Shown one piece after another: positions 7,183 through 14,808 of a DNA stretch of 64,000 nt (position 1 is its first letter; every line of letters begins with the position of its first letter). The stretch is from CAYWFP01 sp964457365 (GTDB taxonomy: Bacteria > Planctomycetota > SZUA-567): positions 1 to 64,000 of the forward strand of contig CAYWFP010000004.1 in the NCBI GenBank assembly GCA_964457365.1, written 5' to 3'. Made by a program: the position numbers and the translations under genes. Below the pieces are notes generated by a model. That model had not been told where the DNA came from. It saw nothing but the letters and a program-made list of their open reading frames with translations, and did not search any database.

Positions 7183-8646
7183 TCAGTCCCCCGCGGCTTC
7201 CACTGTCGAGGACGGCGATTGGATGGCGTCGATCTCGTCCTTTCCGACCGGGCGAGAATACCCTCCCTTGGTCTCTTCGCTCGACATCTCGGTCTTGTAC
7301 GCGCCCTCGTCATCGGGCAGCGCGGCCTTGTACTGCTCGGCGACGTGGCAGACGAAGGGGTAGTGGTCGGTGACGATGCGCTCGGCGCCCTCGTGCGTGG
7401 GGATCATGCCGTACTTCTCGACCAGTTCCTTCAGGTGGTGCGGCTGGTCGATCTGCGGGCAGGGCATGCGCAGGTCGGTGGTGAAGGGCTGGCGCCGGCG
7501 CGCCTCCTTGAAGCACTCGCTGTTGATGCATTCGGTCAGGCTCTTGTCGTGGACGCTGTCGGTGGCGAAGTGGACGAAGACGCACGGCTCGACGTAGCCC
7601 TGGGCGGTGACGTGCATGTACTTGCGCCCCCAGGCGATGCAGCCCTCGCAGCTGTCGCCGTCGTTCCAGAAGTCGTAGACCAAAATCGGCTTCTCGCGCC
7701 GGTGCTTCAGCACCGCGTCGCGTCGCGCGAGGCGCTGCTGCGCGTTGGGCACCAGTTCGAGGTTCGGATCGCGGCCGATGGGGATGTACTGGAACATCCA
7801 GCCGTAGCTGCAGCCGAGGTCGATCATCTCGTCCATGTAGTCGCCCGAAATGACCACGTCGTGGTTCTTGCTCGTATGCGTGATGGAGAAGCCGAAGAGC
7901 ACGCCCCGGTCGCGGAGCCGCTGCATCGAGGCGGTGATCTTCTTGTACGCTCCCTCGCCGCGGCGGCGGTCGGTCAGTTCCTCCGAGCCCTCGATGGAGA
8001 TCGAGGGGTGGACGTTGCCGTAGGCGGCGAAGCGGTCGGCCATGACCTCGTCGATATTCATGCCGTGCGTGTAGATATGGAAGAAGACGTCCTCGTGATC
8101 CTGGATCAACGCCTCCAGGTGCGGCCAGGAAGTGGGCTCGCCCCCGGTAATGGTGACGAAGTAGATGCCCATCTTCTCCTTGGCCTCCTGGATGATCTCG
8201 GAGGTCTTCTCCTTGCTGAGGCTCTTCTCCTTGGGGTACTTCCAGGCGTAACACCCTTCGCAGCGGAGGTTGCAGCCCATGAAGGGCGAGATGGCCATGA
8301 AGAAGGGCGGATACTCCCCGTGCTCGGCCTTGTACTTCTCGCGGATATCGTCACCGAGGTGGATGGCGTTGAAGAAGATGTTGTGCGCGAGCTTCCGCTG
8401 GGTCGCCGGGGAATAGCGCGGCAGGTTGCGCTTGGCCATCTCGAAGAAGGCGTTGGCCGCTTCGATCCGGCGGGCGAGCTCGTGCTCGGAGCCGCGGTGG
8501 TACTGCTTCATCCGCTCGATGCCCCGCGTGCGCATCATCTCGATGAAACGGATCAGGGTCTTGGGGCTGTAATCGGACAAGAGCGGCAGCGCCGCCTGCA
8601 TGCCCTTGGTTATGAGGTAATTTTTCATCGTCGCCAGGCTGACCAC
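7183..8646 (-). CDS. Radical SAM protein of unknown substrate
   Basis: 487 aa. The cluster motif CNLRCEGC (C125, C129, C132) comes after an unusually long 120-residue N-terminal helical region. The SAM-binding GGEP segment is VTITGGEPTSW. The C-terminal part has a partial auxiliary-cluster pattern (CEGC, then GYVEPC) but lacks the full SPASM array, so it looks twitch-like. The GTG start at 8646 follows AAGGAG by 6 nt. The gene stands alone with its own promoter region and terminator. It is not recognisable as a biosynthetic enzyme of known pathway; substrate unknown. Confidence 0.82.
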   Translation of the reverse strand: MVSLATMKNYLITKGMQAALPLLSDYSPKTLIRFIEMMRTRGIERMKQYHRGSEHELARRIEAANAFFEMAKRNLPRYSPATQRKLAHNIFFNAIHLGDDIREKYKAEHGEYPPFFMAISPFMGCNLRCEGCYAWKYPKEKSLSKEKTSEIIQEAKEKMGIYFVTITGGEPTSWPHLEALIQDHEDVFFHIYTHGMNIDEVMADRFAAYGNVHPSISIEGSEELTDRRRGEGAYKKITASMQRLRDRGVLFGFSITHTSKNHDVVISGDYMDEMIDLGCSYGWMFQYIPIGRDPNLELVPNAQQRLARRDAVLKHRREKPILVYDFWNDGDSCEGCIAWGRKYMHVTAQGYVEPCVFVHFATDSVHDKSLTECINSECFKEARRRQPFTTDLRMPCPQIDQPHHLKELVEKYGMIPTHEGAERIVTDHYPFVCHVAEQYKAALPDDEGAYKTEMSSEETKGGYSRPVGKDEIDAIQSPSSTVEAAGD

Positions 8647-8700
8647 AGTGTTCTCCTTCTTCAGAACGCCGGCGGAACTGGTGATCCCCGCCGAAGATGC

Positions 8701-8733
8701 ACTATAAGTTAAGGCCGCTTAATGGTTTGTCAA
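8701..8733 (-). promoter_or_regulatory. Candidate promoter of the radical SAM gene with long spacer and internal palindrome
   Basis: Minus strand: TTGACA (8733-8728) and TATAGT (8706-8701), 21 nt apart. Between them is the palindrome TTAAG-CGGC-CTTAA (8722-8709). Normal spacing is 16-18 nt. An alternative -10 (TTAACT) would give 15 nt. Confidence 0.35.
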
Positions 8734-8803
8734 GACGAATCTGTCCGGCCGCGCCACCCGGCGTTCCGGCCAAAGCGGATCCGGGGAAATTCGCGGCCAA
8801 GGG

Positions 8804-8831
8804 TTGCGCTTCATAAACTCGGCCTTATACT
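8804..8831 (+). promoter_or_regulatory. Candidate promoter of the Ser/Thr kinase gene
   Basis: TTGCGC (8804-8809), 16 nt, TATACT (8826-8831), about 70 nt before the kinase start. Confidence 0.4.
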
Positions 8832-8899
8832 TGTGATACGTGCGCGCCACTCCCGCCTCCTGGGCAAGATGCATAACCGGTTCTGGTGGAATGAGAAAC

Positions 8900-10162
8900 A
8901 TGAGCGATTACGATTATATGCACGACGATGACGACGAGGTGCGGGTCGGGATCAACGACTCGCAGCGGAGCCGCAAGTCCCAGAGCGAGCTGGACACGGT
9001 CGAGCTGGGCGAAGCCGGCCCGGCCAAGCCGCTCTCGGTCAGCTCCGACGTGGGCCTCTTCATGCGCCACCTTGGCGACGCCCGGCCGGTCATCACCTAC
9101 GACGACACCGAGGCCGAGGAGATCCAGGCGCGCTACCTGATCGGCAAGGAGCTCGGCAGCGGCGCGGTGGGGCACGTCCTCGCCGCGCTGGATCAGCACC
9201 TCTTTCGCGCCATCGCGTTGAAAATCCTCAACGCCGGACCGGGGATGAGCAAGGACCGCATCGCCCGCTTCGTCGCCGAGGCGCAGATCACCGCGCAACT
9301 GGAGCACCCGACCATCGTCCCGGTGCACGAGATCGGCCTCATGCCCGACGGCGTGCCGTACTACGCCATGAAGCGCGTCAACGGCGAGTCGCTGGCGGAG
9401 ATCATCAACGAACTGCGCGTCGGCGAACCGGAGTTCGAGCGCAAGTACCCGCTCCGGCGTCTATTGCGGTACTTCATCCGCGTCTGCGAGGGCATGGCGT
9501 ACGCGCACAACCGCGGCGTGGTCCACCGCGACCTGAAACCGTCCAACATCATGATCGGCGCCTTCGGCGTGGTACAGATCATGGACTGGGGACTGGCGAA
9601 GGTGATGCGGCATCCGCCGCGCCGCGACACCGCCGCCTGCGTCCACACCATCCGCAGCGCGCCGGACCTCGGGACCATGGACGGCCTCATCGCCGGGACG
9701 CCCGCCTACATGAGCCCCGAGCAGGCCCGGGGGCAGCAGGAGCGCATCGGCCCCGCGAGCGACATCTACAGCCTCGGGCTGATCCTCGCCGAGATCGTCA
9801 CCCAGCGCCGCGTCTTCCGCGAAACCGACCCGCAACTGGTGCTCGCACAGGTGCGCGACGCCGGACCGGTGGACCTGCAAGCCCTGGCGCCGAACGAGAA
9901 GGTGCCGCGCGAGCTGACCGGCATCGTTCGCACCTGCACCATGCCCAAGCCCGCGGACCGTTACGAGGACGCCTTCAACATCGCCGAGGATATCCGCAGC
10001 TACCTCGAGCACCGCGAGATCGCCGTCTCCCCGGACTACAGCCCGCGCCGCGTGCTGAAATGGAGCCGCCGGAATCCGCTGATCACCGGCGCGCTGATCG
10101 GCATCGCCGGCACCGCCGCCTTCTTCGTCCTCCTGGACTGGCTGCAGGAGATGTGGAGGTAA
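8900..10162 (+). CDS. Membrane-anchored Ser/Thr protein kinase
   Basis: 420 aa from ATG 8900, which has GGTGGA 9 nt upstream; upstream in-frame ATGs lack spacing to a site. An acidic N-terminus of about 75 residues precedes a complete kinase domain: glycine loop LGSGAVG (86-88), Lys108, HRDLKP at 209-211, DWG in place of DFG at 229, and GTPAYMSPEQARG. The catalytic residues are all present. One membrane helix lies at the very C-terminus (about 393-416), leaving the kinase in the cytoplasm. The DWGLAK form is common in planctomycete-type kinases. A four-helix membrane protein follows 21 nt downstream. Confidence 0.92.
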   Translation: MSDYDYMHDDDDEVRVGINDSQRSRKSQSELDTVELGEAGPAKPLSVSSDVGLFMRHLGDARPVITYDDTEAEEIQARYLIGKELGSGAVGHVLAALDQHLFRAIALKILNAGPGMSKDRIARFVAEAQITAQLEHPTIVPVHEIGLMPDGVPYYAMKRVNGESLAEIINELRVGEPEFERKYPLRRLLRYFIRVCEGMAYAHNRGVVHRDLKPSNIMIGAFGVVQIMDWGLAKVMRHPPRRDTAACVHTIRSAPDLGTMDGLIAGTPAYMSPEQARGQQERIGPASDIYSLGLILAEIVTQRRVFRETDPQLVLAQVRDAGPVDLQALAPNEKVPRELTGIVRTCTMPKPADRYEDAFNIAEDIRSYLEHREIAVSPDYSPRRVLKWSRRNPLITGALIGIAGTAAFFVLLDWLQEMWR

Positions 10163-10183
10163 AGAGTCGACAGGAGAGAATCC

Positions 10184-10798
10184 TTGCACGGCTGGGTGAA
10201 GTTTATCCTCAACGTCCGTCGCGCGCTTCTGCTGGTCTTCGGCATCGGCGTCTGCCTCTTCGGCATCGCGGCGTTCGTGGCCGCGGCTGGACGAGGGCTC
10301 GACCTTGAAGGCGTCATCGGCAGCGCGATTTTTCTCGCCTTGGGCGTTCTCATACTCTCGGGGCTTCGACGCGAGCGTTCCGCGCAAGCGTATCTCGACC
10401 GGCACCCGACACCACCGGAAGGGTTGTATGCACGCGGTTCGTGGTCGGCAAACAGGCTGGCCGCAATCCTCGCGGGCATCGGCGTCCTGGGTGTGGTCGT
10501 CACCCTCCTCGTTGCCCTGATTTGCGAATGGCTGGGGCTGAATACCCCTCTCTGGACGTCTCGCCTTCTCGCCTTGATGTTTCTCTTTCTCGGGTTTATG
10601 GCCGCCGCCGCCGATCTTTCCATCCTCTCCAGCGGCTATGTCATGTGCGGCAAAAACTGGCTCAAAGGCGAGTGGGAATGGGCGCATCGCCGTGATCGGC
10701 CGGTGGCGTATTGGTTCTATGCCATCCTCTTCGGCTTGCTCGCAGCTTGGTTGCCGGTGTTTGCGGTTTTGACTTTGACCGGCATGATTTCGATATAA
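10184..10798 (+). CDS. Four-helix membrane protein, unknown function
   Basis: 204 aa from TTG 10184, with AGGAG 7 nt upstream. Two pairs of hydrophobic helices (about 13-35, 45-60, 90-115, 125-145) and a final one near 180-200 are visible, separated by Arg-rich loops. No motif is recognised. It is probably co-transcribed with the kinase. The gene ends directly at a strong inverted repeat. Confidence 0.7.
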   Translation: MHGWVKFILNVRRALLLVFGIGVCLFGIAAFVAAAGRGLDLEGVIGSAIFLALGVLILSGLRRERSAQAYLDRHPTPPEGLYARGSWSANRLAAILAGIGVLGVVVTLLVALICEWLGLNTPLWTSRLLALMFLFLGFMAAAADLSILSSGYVMCGKNWLKGEWEWAHRRDRPVAYWFYAILFGLLAAWLPVFAVLTLTGMISI

Positions 10799-10800
10799 GA

Positions 10801-10849
10801 ACCCGTTAAGCAATAAGATCGGGATTTCTGAAATTATTGCTTAACGGGT
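10801..10849. repeat. Perfect 16-bp inverted repeat
   Basis: ACCCGTTAAGCAATAA at 10801-10816 and its exact reverse complement at 10834-10849, with a 17-nt loop that holds a small inner ATTT/AAAT pairing. It begins 2 nt after a stop codon and is AT-richer than its surroundings. There is no T tract, so it is not a standard terminator; it may be a terminator-like hairpin, operator or repeat element. Confidence 0.85.
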
Positions 10850-10880
10850 CCTAAGCGGCACGACGAACGGAGCTTTTCGC

Positions 10881-11354
10881 ATGCAATCCCGCTTTGATGA
10901 ATCCTTTCTCCGCCGCGCCATCGAGCTGGCCGACACGCACATGCGCTCCGGGCACGGCGGCCCCTTCGGCGCGGTGGTGGTCCGTGACGGGCGCGTCGTC
11001 GGCGAAGGGTGGAATCGCGTCACCTCCGTGAACGACCCGACCGCGCACGCGGAGGTTGTCGCCATTCGCGCGGCCTGCGCGGCGCTGGGCACCTTCTCAC
11101 TCGCCGACTGCACCCTGTATGCCAGTTGCGAGCCCTGCCCGATGTGCCTCGGCGCCATCCACTGGGCCCGCATCGGCACGGTCTACTATGCCGCCGACCG
11201 CCACGACGCCGCGGCCGTCGGCTTCGACGACGAGGCGCTCTACCGCGTCCTCGCGGGCGAGGCTGCGGGTCCGGCGCTGTACCAGATGTTGCAGGCCGAG
11301 GGGGTCGCGGTGATGCAGGCGTGGCGCAACCTCCCCGGCCGGGTGCAGTACTGA
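10881..11354 (+). CDS. guaD: Guanine deaminase (cytidine-deaminase fold)
   Basis: 157 aa. Zinc site HAEVVAIR (His and catalytic Glu) with SCEPCPMC supplying the two Cys. The pattern GGPFGAVVVRDG, NDPTAHAE, YAADRHDAAAVGFDD and the C-terminal AWRN...QY ending match Bacillus-type guanine deaminase rather than TadA or CMP deaminase. That C-terminal tail closes the active site in the GuaD family. It would convert guanine to xanthine in purine salvage. The start has GGAG 8 nt upstream. It is the only purine gene nearby. Confidence 0.85.
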   Translation: MQSRFDESFLRRAIELADTHMRSGHGGPFGAVVVRDGRVVGEGWNRVTSVNDPTAHAEVVAIRAACAALGTFSLADCTLYASCEPCPMCLGAIHWARIGTVYYAADRHDAAAVGFDDEALYRVLAGEAAGPALYQMLQAEGVAVMQAWRNLPGRVQY

Positions 11355-11370
11355 ACCCGCCAGTTTGACG

Positions 11371-11511
11371 TCAGTTGCAGGCCGCATGGCGGTACATCTC
11401 CGGCCTGACGATCATCGCCAGCATCATGCGGCGCAACTCCGCCGCCTCCCCGTACCGCCGCGCGCACAGCGCTTCCAGATGAAGCCGTTTCAAGGTTCGA
11501 TACGCTCGCAT
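11371..11511 (-). CDS. Small protein, 46 aa, unknown
   Basis: An ATG at 11511-11509 sits 7 nt after a strong GGAGGG site and reads 46 codons to TGA at 11371. The product is basic and helical (RTLKRLHLEALCARRYGEAA, then RRMMLAMIVRPEM). No family is recognised. The strong ribosome site in a stretch with no other gene on this strand is the main support. It lies 16 nt from the convergent guaD stop. Confidence 0.5.
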   Translation of the reverse strand: MRAYRTLKRLHLEALCARRYGEAAELRRMMLAMIVRPEMYRHAACN

Positions 11512-11905
11512 CGCTGTTCCCTCCTCCACGTTCTCCAAAATTCGAACGCGGAAGTGAGAACAAAGAGCGAACCAAATTGAACGTTATTTTCTTATCGAAT
11601 GCAGCGACTGCCGGAAACCGCCGTCTGTAGGTGTTCGCCTCGATGCAAACCGCTAGCGGCGGGAGATATTTTTTGTCGATACGGATTTTGGATGCCTTTG
11701 CTGATAATCGGCCACATCAGTATTTGCGCATTATCTTCGGGCCAGCGCGCATTTTCTGATCCGCGCAGATGGCCTGAGCCGCTAACGGTTTGGCGGCTGC
11801 GGCGCCTTGCATTCACACCGTCGGCGTCCCGAGCGAAATTCCGAACTAATTGTCGGACGGGTCCTGAGTTGCCACAAACCGCAGGGAGGGGGAATGCCGT
11901 GTGGC
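11512..11905. other. Non-coding stretch with inverted GCCGCTARCGG copies
   Basis: About 390 nt without a convincing gene and with lower GC than the rest. It holds a T6 run at 11669 and the inverted repeat described separately (11646-11792). No tRNA, tmRNA, SRP or RNase P core motif was seen. A structured RNA cannot be excluded. Confidence 0.5.
11646..11792. repeat. 15-nt inverted repeat (one mismatch) enclosing about 117 nt
   Basis: CAAACCGCTAGCGGC at 11646-11660 and GCCGCTAACGGTTTG at 11778-11792. The core GCCGCTARCGG recurs at the end of pyrG (12934-12947). It could be the ends of a small element or an intergenic repeat family. Confidence 0.6.
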
Positions 11906-12769
11906 TCAGCGGCGTTTCTTCTCGGTCAGCAGGTTGATGGTCATGGGGATCTTCGAGGTCGGCGGGGTGTGAACCGCACGGATGGCGAGCGAGAAGACCG
12001 CGGCCCGTTCGCGCGGGCTGAACTTCGCCACCGGGGTCTTGTGGAAGATCTTGCGGCCCATATCCGTCAGCGTGCCCTGGCCGTCGTGCAGGAAGCGCTG
12101 GATGCGGGTGAAGTAGCGCGCGCGGACGCTGTTGAGGAGAAAGCCGAAATCCCGGTCCGAGAGGTCTTCCACATCGGGGACGCTGCCTTTGCGGTGCTTT
12201 TCGTAGAACGCCAGAATCTCGCCCTGGTCGAGCGCCTGGATGACGCTCTTGCGCGTCTTCTCGTCGCGCAGCAGTTTGCGGATATGGTCGAGGCTCTCCT
12301 CGCGCAAGCGGAAGAGGTCCAGGCAGAGATCGTGGTCGATCGCCGCGGCCTCCATGCTCATGCCGGTGATGCGCTCGTAAAGGTCTTGGCTCTCCTGATC
12401 GTTCTTCTCACGCAGGTACTCGAGGTTGGCGCGGAGCATGGCGACGATCTCGTTGGGCGCGTGCAGGAAGAAGATCGTATCGACCTTCTTGCCCCGCGGT
12501 TCGGGGACGAAGACACGGGAGTTGAGCTGCAGCGCCGGCGCGTCCATATCCAGTCCCTTGCGCGCGAGATCCGCGCGACCGAGCGTGACGCCGAGCGGGC
12601 TGTCGCCCTGGTCAGGGGTGATGAGGAACTTGTACATCAACTGGTTGCCCTGGCGCAGCCGCGATACGCGCAACAGGCGCCCGGACCGGCCGAAGAGCGA
12701 ATGGCAGCCCATGTTCTCGTATTGCTCGAGAATGGGCAGCAAATCCTTTTTGGTCATGGACTTCCCCAT
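11906..12769 (-). CDS. Hypothetical cytoplasmic protein, 287 aa
   Basis: No family is recognised. The protein is soluble and rich in charged helices, with no membrane segment or signal peptide. It opens with MTKKDLLPILEQYENMG and has a hydrophobic beta-rich first third with LITPDQGDSPLGV. I chose ATG 12769 (GAGG just upstream); the open frame reaches 12835 but would run through a terminator-like hairpin and has no ribosome site there. It follows pyrG on the same strand but has its own promoter. Confidence 0.7.
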   Translation of the reverse strand: MGKSMTKKDLLPILEQYENMGCHSLFGRSGRLLRVSRLRQGNQLMYKFLITPDQGDSPLGVTLGRADLARKGLDMDAPALQLNSRVFVPEPRGKKVDTIFFLHAPNEIVAMLRANLEYLREKNDQESQDLYERITGMSMEAAAIDHDLCLDLFRLREESLDHIRKLLRDEKTRKSVIQALDQGEILAFYEKHRKGSVPDVEDLSDRDFGFLLNSVRARYFTRIQRFLHDGQGTLTDMGRKIFHKTPVAKFSPRERAAVFSLAIRAVHTPPTSKIPMTINLLTEKKRR

Positions 12770-12805
12770 GGCCGCCTCGATACGGAATCCGTCAAGATGG
12801 CATGG

Positions 12806-12828
12806 AAAACCGATCGCGAGGCGATCGG
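12806..12828 (-). terminator. Terminator-like hairpin in the leader of the 11906-12769 gene
   Basis: Minus strand: CCGATCGC-CTC-GCGATCGG (8-bp stem, 3-nt loop) followed by TTTT. It lies about 6 nt after the predicted transcription start and 36 nt before the start codon, so it could end readthrough from pyrG or attenuate the downstream gene. Confidence 0.55.
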
Positions 12829-12840
12829 CTTCCATTCGTT

Positions 12841-12869
12841 GTTATGGCATATTTCGACAGTGAGAGCAA
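12841..12869 (-). promoter_or_regulatory. Candidate promoter of the 11906-12769 gene
   Basis: Minus strand: TTGCTC (12869-12864), 17 nt, CATAAC (12846-12841), in an AT-rich gap after pyrG. Confidence 0.4.
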
Positions 12870-12931
12870 GTTTGCGATGCAAAAAAAGACTTGCGCGAGC
12901 GGTATATATACGAAAATAGCTACGCGGGATA

Positions 12932-14581
12932 TCAGCCGTTAGCGGCTTGCTGCTCGAAGAGTTCGTTGCGCGCGTGGCGCAGGGCCGCGGCGACAAACGC
13001 CTTGAAGAGCGGGTGGGCCTTGATCGGCGTGCTTTTAAACTCCGGATGCGCCTGCGTGGCCACAAACCACGGATGATCCTGGAGTTCGATAATCTCCACC
13101 AACTGGCTATCGGGGTTGTACCCCGAGACGATCATGCCGTGCTGCTCCAGCATCGCCACCTTGCTCGGGTTGACTTCGTAGCGATGGCGGTGGCGCTCGC
13201 GGACGATCTCGGCCTCGTACGCGGCGCGCGCGCGGGTGTTTTTGCACAACGCGCAGGCATAGGCCCCGAGGCGCATGGTACCGCCCATGCGCGTCACCTG
13301 CTGCTGGCTGTCCATCAGGGCCACGAACGCCTTCTCCAGATCGCCCTCGCCCTCTTCCTCGAACCACTCGGCGGTGATAGCGTCCTTCTCCCCGCAGACG
13401 TTGCGCGCGAATTCGACAACCGCGCACTGCAATCCGTAACAGAGGCCGAGGTAGGGGATGCGATTCTCGCGCGCCCAGCGGATCGCCGCCATCTTGCCCT
13501 CGGCGCCGCGCTTGCCGAAGCCGCCCGGGACCAGAATTCCGGCCACGCCCGCGAGCATGGCCTCCGCGCCGTTGGTCTCCACCTCCTCGGCCTCGATTTT
13601 GCGCAGCTTGACGTGCGCGTCGTTGGCGATGCCGCCGTGGGTCAGCGCCTCGTAGACGGACTTGTACGAATCCACGAGCGAGGCGTACTTGCCGACCACC
13701 GCCACCTCCACCTCGTGCGCGGGGCGGATCGCAGTCTCGAGCATCGCTTTCCACTCGCGCATCTCCGGGTCCGGCGCCTGCAGGCGGAAGTGGTTGCAGA
13801 TGCGCCCGTCGACGCCCTGCTCCAGCAGCGTCAGCGGCACCTCGTAGATGGAGTGATCGACGTCCTTCTCCTCGATAACCTCCTCCTTGCGAACGTTGCA
13901 GAAGAGCGAGATCTTGGCGCGGTGCTCGGCGCTGATAGCGACTTCGCTGCGGCAGATCAGCATGTGCGGCTGGATGCCGTATTCCCTGAGCTTCTGCACC
14001 GAGTGCTGCGTCGGCTTGGTCTTGATCTCCCCCGAGGCCCGCAGGTACGGCACGAGGGTGAGGTGGATGAACATCGCCTCTTCCTCGGGGCGCTCGATGG
14101 CGAACTGGCGGAAAGCCTCGATATACGGCAGGCCCTCGATGTCGCCGACGGTGCCGCCGAGTTCGACGAGGATGACGTCGACGTCGGGACCTTCCAGACG
14201 GGTGAAGGCGTCCTTGATGGCGTTGGTGATGTGCGGGACCACCTGCACGGTGCCGCCAAGAAACTCTCCGCGGCGCTCGCGCTCGATGACGTCGAGGTAG
14301 ATACGGCCGGTGGTGTAGTTGCTCGCCTGACTCATGTAGCGGCCGGTGAAGCGCTCGTAATGCCCTAAATCGAGATCGGTTTCCGCGCCGTCTTCGGTGA
14401 CGTAGACCTCGCCGTGCTGGAACGGGTTCATCGTCCCCGGGTCTACGTTGATGTACGGATCCATCTTGACCATGCGGATGTTGAGTCCGCGCTTGCTCAG
14501 CAGAAGCCCCAGAGATGCCGAGGTGAGGCCCTTGCCGAGGGAGCTGACCACGCCGCCGGTGATGAAGACGAATTTGCTCAC
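12932..14581 (-). CDS. pyrG: CTP synthase
   Basis: 549 aa from GTG 14581, which follows AAGGA by 6 nt. The synthetase domain starts SKFVFITGGVVSSLGKG and carries the MDPYINVDPGTMNPFQHGEV signature. The glutaminase domain starts around residue 290, with LVPGGFGKRG, the nucleophile Cys in GLCYGLQ (usually LCLGMQ) and the His-Glu pair in THAHPEF-like ATQAHPEF. It makes CTP from UTP, glutamine and ATP. It is complete. The last codons (AANG-stop) contain a copy of the GCCGCTAACGG repeat core. Confidence 0.97.
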   Translation of the reverse strand: MSKFVFITGGVVSSLGKGLTSASLGLLLSKRGLNIRMVKMDPYINVDPGTMNPFQHGEVYVTEDGAETDLDLGHYERFTGRYMSQASNYTTGRIYLDVIERERRGEFLGGTVQVVPHITNAIKDAFTRLEGPDVDVILVELGGTVGDIEGLPYIEAFRQFAIERPEEEAMFIHLTLVPYLRASGEIKTKPTQHSVQKLREYGIQPHMLICRSEVAISAEHRAKISLFCNVRKEEVIEEKDVDHSIYEVPLTLLEQGVDGRICNHFRLQAPDPEMREWKAMLETAIRPAHEVEVAVVGKYASLVDSYKSVYEALTHGGIANDAHVKLRKIEAEEVETNGAEAMLAGVAGILVPGGFGKRGAEGKMAAIRWARENRIPYLGLCYGLQCAVVEFARNVCGEKDAITAEWFEEEGEGDLEKAFVALMDSQQQVTRMGGTMRLGAYACALCKNTRARAAYEAEIVRERHRHRYEVNPSKVAMLEQHGMIVSGYNPDSQLVEIIELQDHPWFVATQAHPEFKSTPIKAHPLFKAFVAAALRHARNELFEQQAANG

Positions 14582-14688
14582 GGTGAATCCTTTCAATACG
14601 CGGGATAACTGCCGGCGCGTCGCGGCGGCGAACCAAGCTTCCCCAGCGGCGTGAACGCCTGGAAAACTCATCTCTCAACGGAAACCGT

Positions 14689-14717
14689 ATTATGCACGCC
14701 CAGGCCCGGGAGCGCAA
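14689..14717 (-). promoter_or_regulatory. Candidate promoter of pyrG
   Basis: Minus strand: TTGCGC (14717-14712), 17 nt, CATAAT (14694-14689), leaving a leader of about 100 nt before the GTG start. Confidence 0.45.
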
Positions 14718-14808
14718 GTGGGGGTATGGAAGATCACCTCAGGACCATCCGCGAGGAAGTATTGCAAATGGTTGACAAAGGGAAAGCGCAGCCCGCCGCG
14801 GCCCGCCG

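Noticed and set aside
8719..8901. 60-codon open frame on the minus strand in the promoter gap
   Set aside because: No ribosome site; covers the likely promoters of both flanking genes.
10881..11354. tRNA adenosine deaminase (TadA) as alternative for the deaminase
   Set aside because: The C-terminal AWRN...QY tail, the NDPTAHAE context and AADRHDAAAVGFDD match guanine deaminase better.
12770..12835. 22 extra residues at the start of the 11906-12769 gene
   Set aside because: They would run through an 8-bp terminator-like hairpin and lack a ribosome site.
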